A DNA stretch of 11,287 nucleotides, taken from the NCBI GenBank assembly GCA_943331145.2, contig CALQKL020000053.1:1-11287 (forward strand). The letters are read 5' to 3'. Below the pieces are notes generated by a model. The model was not told the origin of the DNA. It ran no database searches and saw only the letters and a program-made list of their open reading frames with translations. Below, one piece after another: positions 7,153-11,287 of the stretch (the first letter of the stretch is position 1; every line of letters begins with the position of its first letter). The translations under genes and the position numbers were made by a program. Source of the DNA: Chitinophaga pinensis (GTDB lineage Bacteria; Bacteroidota; Bacteroidia; Chitinophagales; Chitinophagaceae).

Positions 7153-7160
7153 CAAATTTA
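7153..7160 (-). promoter_or_regulatory. -7 box of the thrS-infC promoter
   Basis: The minus strand reads TAAATTTG, a perfect TAnnTTTG, 27 bases before the thrS start. At a 19-base spacing there is an ATG in place of the TTG -33 element. The region of that element lies in a small hairpin, TGCTAT (7171-7176) with ATAGCA (7181-7186). Confidence 0.6.
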
Positions 7161-7170
7161 ACGAACTCTT

Positions 7171-7186
7171 TGCTATCTTCATAGCA
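7171..7186. repeat. Small inverted repeat in the thrS upstream region
   Basis: TGCTAT and ATAGCA pair perfectly around a CTTC loop, overlapping the expected -33 region of the thrS promoter. It could be an operator or chance; no known regulator site was recognised. Confidence 0.25.
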
Positions 7187-7217
7187 TAAGAAGTTATTTT
7201 AGTCAATAAATCATGTT

Positions 7218-7225
7218 TATTTTTG
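7218..7225 (+). promoter_or_regulatory. -7 box for the secreted-protein/DUF1648 operon
   Basis: TATTTTTG is a perfect TAnnTTTG, followed by CGGGGG and then the ATG 25 bases downstream. The -33 position has TTA in place of TTG at 21-base spacing. It is divergent from the thrS promoter 58 bases away. Confidence 0.55.
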
Positions 7226-7250
7226 CGGGGGACAAATTATTTTTATAACC

Positions 7251-8327
7251 ATGTTTAAAAGTATTTACATTATTGCATATTTTTTCTTTGGATTAATCTT
7301 AGGCGTATATGCTCAGAAGTTTTCAGGACAATGGAAAGGTGAATTTGTAGATAAGAGTACTTCACGCGGAAATTTCTCTGGTGAAAAATACGAGTATGTA
7401 CTTGAGTTAGAAGTAAATGGGAGCACTGCAACAGGGTCTTCTTATACTTATTTCACTGAAAATGGGAAACGATTTTATACCATCTGTAAAGTTGAAGGAA
7501 CCATTGATAACAAGAAAAAATACATTGAAATAAAAGAAATAGAACGTATTAAAACCAATATCCCACTAAATATTGCCAACGTCTTTCAAGTTCATAAATT
7601 AACCTATTTCAAAAAAGGAGATGAAGAAACCATGGAAGGAAACTGGGTTCCATCACCTAATCAAAAAGGAAACGGTGGGTATGGCATAACCAATTTAACC
7701 AGAAGAACACTTATCAAAAACTATCCAGGTGCTTATGCTAAAGTGCAAAATAATGTAGATACAAAACCCAACAACAATCCAACTACGAAAGGGGGAAATA
7801 TAGCATCTAAAACAAAAGCTGAAAAACCTGTAAAAACAGTCACATCAACAACCAAAACTGCATCTGCCATTGATATTGCTAAAACAACTAGCCCTATAAA
7901 AAAAGAAGAAATTATCGAGTCTCCCCTGAAAGGAAATGAAAAAAACTTAGAAATAACAGAAGATATTTCTAAGTTAGAAAAAAGAAAAAATTTAGTAATC
8001 AAAACAATTGAAGTAGAAAGCAGTAACGTAAAAATTGATTTATATGATAACGGAGAAATCGATGGCGATAGCATTTCTTTGTTTTACAATGGCAAATTAT
8101 TGCTTTCAAATAAACGCCTAACTGATAAATCCATTAGTTTAAATTTACCTATAGAACCCAATCAAGATGCCAATGAACTAATTATGTTTGCAGAAAATTT
8201 GGGTAGTGTTGCTCCTAACACGGCTTTGATGGTGGTAACAGACGGCTCAAACAGATATGAAATTCGCATTACTTCAGATTTAGAAAAAAGCGGTGTTATT
8301 CGTTTTATTCACAAAGTAAATAAATAG
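7251..8327 (+). CDS. Secreted two-domain protein of unknown function
   Basis: A 358-residue protein with a clear signal peptide (1-21; cleavage expected at GVYA/Q). Residues about 24-150 look like a small beta-rich domain opening with FSGQWKGEF, as in lipocalin-like or calycin-type secreted proteins, although that fold is only a guess. Residues about 160-245 are a low-complexity linker rich in K, T, N and P. Residues about 247-356 form a second beta-rich domain with DLYDNGEIDGDSISLFYNG (263-281), a D/N/G-rich segment that could bind a cation, then FAENLGSVAPNTALMVV and a C-terminal YEIRITSD. I recall this C-terminal domain in hypothetical secreted proteins of Bacteroidota, but I know no function for it. 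There is no Type IX secretion tail and no lipobox. The DUF1648 gene starts 6 bases after the stop, implying one transcript. Confidence 0.85.
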   Translation: MFKSIYIIAYFFFGLILGVYAQKFSGQWKGEFVDKSTSRGNFSGEKYEYVLELEVNGSTATGSSYTYFTENGKRFYTICKVEGTIDNKKKYIEIKEIERIKTNIPLNIANVFQVHKLTYFKKGDEETMEGNWVPSPNQKGNGGYGITNLTRRTLIKNYPGAYAKVQNNVDTKPNNNPTTKGGNIASKTKAEKPVKTVTSTTKTASAIDIAKTTSPIKKEEIIESPLKGNEKNLEITEDISKLEKRKNLVIKTIEVESSNVKIDLYDNGEIDGDSISLFYNGKLLLSNKRLTDKSISLNLPIEPNQDANELIMFAENLGSVAPNTALMVVTDGSNRYEIRITSDLEKSGVIRFIHKVNK

Positions 8328-8333
8328 GGTGCG

Positions 8334-8840
8334 ATGGAAAATGCCAAACCTTCATTAATCATAAAAAAGGAAGTAATTGATTATTTATTAGAGTTGGGGG
8401 CATTAATTGTGTTGATAACTACTTGGGGATTTACCATATATCATTTTAATAAACTTCCTGATATCATTGCAACTCATTTTGACTTAAGCGGAAAACCCAA
8501 TGACTATGGGAGTAAATATACAATTTGGTTGCTTCCAGTAATTATTACTTTTGTTTATGTCTTAATTTTCAAATTAAATCGAAACCCTCATAAATTCAAC
8601 TATCTAACTACAATAACAGCGCAGAATGCATACAAGCAATATAAACTGGCTTCGCGAATGATGCGGATAATTTTGTTTAATATCACGATAATGTTTGCGT
8701 ATATAACTTTTAAAGAAATTGATGGCGCATATACCAAATCGTCTGCTTTAGAATGGTGGTTTATTCCATTACTATTGTGCGCTACAATTATCCCTACATT
8801 TTACATGATTATTGTATCTGGCTCGAAAAAATACAGGTGA
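8334..8840 (+). CDS. DUF1648-domain membrane protein
   Basis: A 168-residue integral membrane protein with four likely transmembrane helices (about 17-37, 63-80, 110-126 and 141-161). Directly after the first helix it carries the DUF1648 signature LPDIIATHFDLSGKPNDYGS (41-60), the pattern LPdxixxHFxxxGxPdxygSK. The same domain forms the N-terminal part of SdpI-type immunity/signalling proteins, but the SdpI C-terminal half is missing here, so a specific immunity role is not supported. The start ATG is 6 bases after the upstream stop and is preceded by AGGGTG, one of the few purine-rich ribosome-site-like stretches in the window. Co-expression with the secreted protein is likely. Function unknown. 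Confidence 0.87.
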   Translation: MENAKPSLIIKKEVIDYLLELGALIVLITTWGFTIYHFNKLPDIIATHFDLSGKPNDYGSKYTIWLLPVIITFVYVLIFKLNRNPHKFNYLTTITAQNAYKQYKLASRMMRIILFNITIMFAYITFKEIDGAYTKSSALEWWFIPLLLCATIIPTFYMIIVSGSKKYR

Positions 8841-8887
8841 TGATTTCGCTCCTTTTGTGCAAAAAAATATATCGACCATTTGAATTC

Positions 8888-8914
8888 TTGCAACATGCCG
8901 CACCTACGGAGCTC
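8888..8914. repeat. Repeat unit E1 (left outer arm)
   Basis: Contains GCAACATGCCGC then ACCTACGGAGC. Bases 8899-8912 are the exact reverse complement of 9126-9139 in unit E4, including the A/T variant that other units lack. It is directly repeated by E2 with a 49-base period. Confidence 0.75.
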
Positions 8915-8936
8915 AAAAAAAATATAATAATTTTTC

Positions 8937-8963
8937 TAGCAACATGCCGCTCCTAAGGATCTA
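8937..8963. repeat. Repeat unit E2 (left inner arm)
   Basis: Shares AGCAACATGCCGC-type sequence with E1 and continues TCCTAAGGATCTA. Bases 8948-8963 match the reverse complement of 9096-9111 (unit E3) at 14 of 16 positions. Confidence 0.72.
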
Positions 8964-9042
8964 AAAAATTTAATAAGTATTTTGTTAGAAAGAACACTTG
9001 ACTTTTTACTTTCATCACAATTCCAATAGTATCTAGCTGTTT

Positions 9043-9067
9043 AAAAAAGCCCCATAGGGGCGAATTT
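9043..9067. terminator. Candidate bidirectional terminator
   Basis: A GC stem, GCCCC (9049-9053) with GGGGC (9057-9061) around an ATA loop, is flanked by an A-run on the left and GAATTTTT on the right. Either strand therefore has a stem followed by a U-rich stretch. It lies between the convergent DUF1648 and TonB-receptor genes. The stem is short, and the hairpin may instead be another unit of the neighbouring repeat family. Confidence 0.45.
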
Positions 9068-9095
9068 TTAGTAACTACAAAACAAACAGTAAGCT

Positions 9096-9118
9096 TAGCT
9101 CCGTAGGAGCGACCTGTT
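9096..9118. repeat. Repeat unit E3 (right inner arm)
   Basis: TAGCTCCGTAGGAGCG forms the best local hairpin of the family (GCTCC-GTA-GGAGC, perfect 5-base stem), followed by ACCTGTT. It is inverted relative to E1 and E2 and complementary to E2. Confidence 0.75.
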
Positions 9119-9123
9119 TATGA

Positions 9124-9144
9124 GCGCTCCGTAGGTGCGACAAG
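9124..9144. repeat. Repeat unit E4 (right outer arm)
   Basis: GCGCTCCGTAGGTGCGACAAG is inverted relative to E1 and exactly complementary to it over 14 bases. It begins 12 bases after E3 and ends 14 bases before the stop of the TonB-receptor gene. Confidence 0.75.
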
Positions 9145-9158
9145 AAAAAAATCCCTTT

Positions 9159-11287
9159 TTAAAACTTAAAATTCCAAGTTACAGACGGAATGATTGGGAA
9201 GATCGAAACTTGCTTTGCCTGAATCCTTAAGCTTCCTTCAGCAGCACTTCCTGATTGATCGTAATAAATAAAATATGGATTCTTTCTGCTGTACACATTA
9301 TATCCACCAAAAACCCATTCTGATTTCCATTTACGATTTTGATTTTTATTGGGTGTTAGAATTGCAGCTAGATCTAATCGATGATATGAAGGCAAACGAT
9401 ATTGATTGATTCTGCTAAATTCTTGTGTTAATACACCATCTATCAAATAAAATCTTTGTGGCAAGGTTACCGCATTTCCAGTTCCATAAACAAACGTTGC
9501 AGACAACTTCCATTTCTTATTCAACTGATACATGCCCACAATACTCAAATCATGGCGCCTATCATATTTTGCCGGATATTTTTCGCCAAAATTTAAATCT
9601 GCAAATTTGCGCCAAGTCCAACTAAGTGTGTACCCCACCCAACCTGTAAGTTTTCCTCGAACTTTGTTAACTAAAAATTCGGAGCCATAACTCCAGCCTT
9701 TACCAAATACAAAAGAGTTTTCTGTATCATCCAAACTGTTTGGTGTATATCCCTCGCTGTATTCTATTTGATTCTGCATGTCTTTATAATACATCTCTAC
9801 AGAGGTTTCAAACATATTATTTTTGAAGTTTTTAAATACCCCTGCTGCATATAACCAACTAATTTGTGGTTTTACTTTGTATGTACTCGACACCCAAATA
9901 TCAGTAGGCAAAGTAGTTCCAGAATTACTAACCAAATGTATGTATTGAAAATTTTTAGTTAAAGATGCCTTTATTGATGTTTCATCGTTTATGGCATAAC
10001 GTAAGGTTGCCCTAGGTTCTAATCCACCGTAGGTTTTAACAGGCATTCCATTTCTATACACCGTACTATCTAAGCGATTTCCATCAACATCTGTTTTGTA
10101 TAATTTATATGGGCCAACCTGTTGAAAAAAGCTATATCTCAAACCAACATTCAATTGCAATTTTGAATTTATTTCTATATCATCTTGAACATACACAGCA
10201 GCTTCTCTAGCGTATTTTATTTGTGCATTTTGAGGATTAAATACCACAGAATCTTGGTTTCCAGAAATTACTGATGGTGTAAACTTGTGATAAGTGTATG
10301 CTGCTCCAAATTTAATGCGATGTTTTGAAAAAGGATAAAAATCGAAATCTTGTTTAATGCTCAAATCTCTGATGCCAGAAGCTAATTTAATGTTGAAATT
10401 ATTTTGAAGGGCTTGAAAGCTAAAATTATAATCGTTGTAAACGGCTGTTGTGTTTGCAAAAAGTCTTTTATTGAAAACATGATTCCATCTAATCGTACCA
10501 GTAGAATTTCCCCAAGGAATTTTCACATCCAAACTTTGTGCACCATTTTTAAAATCAAATACATCTCTACCGAAATAGCCACTGATATAAAGTCTGTCTT
10601 TTTCAGAGAATTTATAATTTGCTTTTGCATTTAAATCATAAAAATAATAACCCGAACCATAAAATTGACTGCTCTTAGAAACGAAAGGTTTGGTTAATGC
10701 ATCTATGTAAGTTCTTCTTGCAGAAATGATAAATGAAGATTTTTCTTTTACCAAAGGGCCTTGAATTGAAATACGGGATGCAATAACGCCGATTCCTCCA
10801 TCAACTTGCATTTTTTTGTTATTCCCTTCTTTCATAGAAACGTCTAAAACACTGGAAAGTCGGCCACCATATTGTGCGGGCATTCCTCCCTTGATAAGCG
10901 ATACATTCTTGATCGCATCTGCGTTAAACACCGAAAAGAAACCGAATAAATGACCAGTATTGTAAACAACTGCATCATCCAATAATATTAAGTTTTGATC
11001 TGGGCCACCACCTCTTACATAAATACCCGAACTACCCTCCCCTGCGTTTCTTACACCAGGCAACAATTGAACTACTTTTAATAAATCAACCTCCCCTAAA
11101 AATGCTGGAACAGATTTGATTTGATCAATTGGCAAAGTGGTTTTTCCCATTTGAGCCGATTTTACATTGTTGTCTTTCTTTGAAGCTGTTATGACCACTT
11201 CTTGAGAAAGAGCTGTAGTAGGCTTTAAGCTGATGTTTAAAGCAGTATCCGAATTTAATAGAATGATGATTTTTTCAGACTGATAGC
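9159..11287 (-). CDS. TonB-dependent outer membrane receptor (partial; N-terminus beyond the right edge)
   Basis: An outer-membrane beta-barrel that imports a ligand using TonB energy; 708 residues are visible and the reading frame is open to the window edge. The first visible residues (about 1-30, ending in LSQEVVITASKK) are the end of a carboxypeptidase-regulatory-like domain and its junction with the plug. The plug follows, with LLKVVQLLPGV, the hallmark YVRGGGPDQNLILLDD, and GGMPAQYGGRLSSVLDV. The rest is barrel, alternating aromatic-rich strands with tyrosine-rich loops and ending in the aromatic residue Phe (TWNFKF), as expected for BAM recognition. A GTG at 11198 lies inside the conserved ITASKK junction, so it is not the start. 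It does not look like SusC, and no SusD-like gene lies on its 3' side. The ligand cannot be inferred. Confidence 0.93.
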   Translation of the reverse strand, partial: YQSEKIIILLNSDTALNISLKPTTALSQEVVITASKKDNNVKSAQMGKTTLPIDQIKSVPAFLGEVDLLKVVQLLPGVRNAGEGSSGIYVRGGGPDQNLILLDDAVVYNTGHLFGFFSVFNADAIKNVSLIKGGMPAQYGGRLSSVLDVSMKEGNNKKMQVDGGIGVIASRISIQGPLVKEKSSFIISARRTYIDALTKPFVSKSSQFYGSGYYFYDLNAKANYKFSEKDRLYISGYFGRDVFDFKNGAQSLDVKIPWGNSTGTIRWNHVFNKRLFANTTAVYNDYNFSFQALQNNFNIKLASGIRDLSIKQDFDFYPFSKHRIKFGAAYTYHKFTPSVISGNQDSVVFNPQNAQIKYAREAAVYVQDDIEINSKLQLNVGLRYSFFQQVGPYKLYKTDVDGNRLDSTVYRNGMPVKTYGGLEPRATLRYAINDETSIKASLTKNFQYIHLVSNSGTTLPTDIWVSSTYKVKPQISWLYAAGVFKNFKNNMFETSVEMYYKDMQNQIEYSEGYTPNSLDDTENSFVFGKGWSYGSEFLVNKVRGKLTGWVGYTLSWTWRKFADLNFGEKYPAKYDRRHDLSIVGMYQLNKKWKLSATFVYGTGNAVTLPQRFYLIDGVLTQEFSRINQYRLPSYHRLDLAAILTPNKNQNRKWKSEWVFGGYNVYSRKNPYFIYYDQSGSAAEGSLRIQAKQVSIFPIIPSVTWNFKF

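Larger units (their letters stand above)
8841..9158. other. Non-coding repeat region between convergent genes
   Basis: About 318 bases with no credible gene. It contains four copies of one GC-rich hairpin family in an otherwise AT-rich background, plus a related GCCCC-ATA-GGGGC hairpin at 9049-9061. Two copies point one way at the left and two point the other way at the right. Terminators for the DUF1648 gene and the TonB receptor presumably lie here. Confidence 0.75.

Noticed and set aside
7126..7250. T-box or attenuator leader for thrS
   Set aside because: The interval from promoter to start is only about 25 bases, too short for a T-box or a leader peptide with an attenuator.
8334..8840. 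SdpI-type immunity protein with a cognate toxin
   Set aside because: Only the DUF1648 part is present and the upstream secreted protein has no resemblance to SdpC that I can see.
8753..8956. Plus-strand open frame overlapping the DUF1648 gene end
   Set aside because: It overlaps the DUF1648 coding frame and ends within the repeat region; it has no start signal or recognisable domain.
8888..9144. CRISPR array
   Set aside because: Only two units are in the same orientation, the others are inverted, the intervals between units are irregular, and no cas gene is present.
11196..11198. GTG as the start of the TonB receptor
   Set aside because: The frame continues upstream through a recognisable carboxypeptidase-regulatory-like domain end to the window edge, so the gene is truncated by the window.

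Overview
The window looks like chromosomal DNA of a member of the Bacteroidota, probably a Chitinophagia/Sphingobacteriia-like lineage. The evidence is AT-rich sequence, very weak or absent Shine-Dalgarno sites, TAnnTTTG-type -7 promoter boxes, a large TonB-dependent receptor with a carboxypeptidase-regulatory-like N-terminus, a recF gene followed by a DUF721 gene, and intergenic hairpin repeats of the 'CCCACGGTTnnAACCGTGGG' and 'GCTCCGTAGGAGCG' kinds that I recall from this phylum. The species cannot be named from the sequence alone.

Layout. At 1-442 (minus) is the N-terminal part of pdhA, the pyruvate dehydrogenase E1 alpha subunit, cut by the left edge. A non-coding divergent region (443-749) separates it from recF (plus) and a DUF721/DciA-like gene (plus), a likely replication/repair pair. 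A lipoprotein gene fusing rhodanese and thioredoxin domains (minus) converges on that pair, with only 4 bases between the stop codons. Back to back with it is mtaB (plus), a radical-SAM tRNA methylthiotransferase. A REP-like hairpin cluster and a terminator (4232-4457) lie between mtaB and the convergent thrS-infC operon (minus), which encodes threonyl-tRNA synthetase and initiation factor 3. The ribosomal protein genes rpmI and rplT, which often follow infC, are absent.

From the other side of the thrS promoter, a secreted two-domain protein of unknown function and a four-helix DUF1648 membrane protein are transcribed rightward as a likely operon. A 300-base repeat region (8841-9158) with a nested inverted arrangement of one hairpin family separates them from a TonB-dependent receptor (minus), whose N-terminus runs off the right edge.

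Most of the window is housekeeping: central carbon metabolism, DNA repair and replication, tRNA modification and translation. I see no mobile element, CRISPR array, tRNA, rRNA or convincing novel defence or biosynthetic system. The parts most worth a second look are the two intergenic repeat arrays, the split infC neighbourhood, and the secreted protein/DUF1648 pair.
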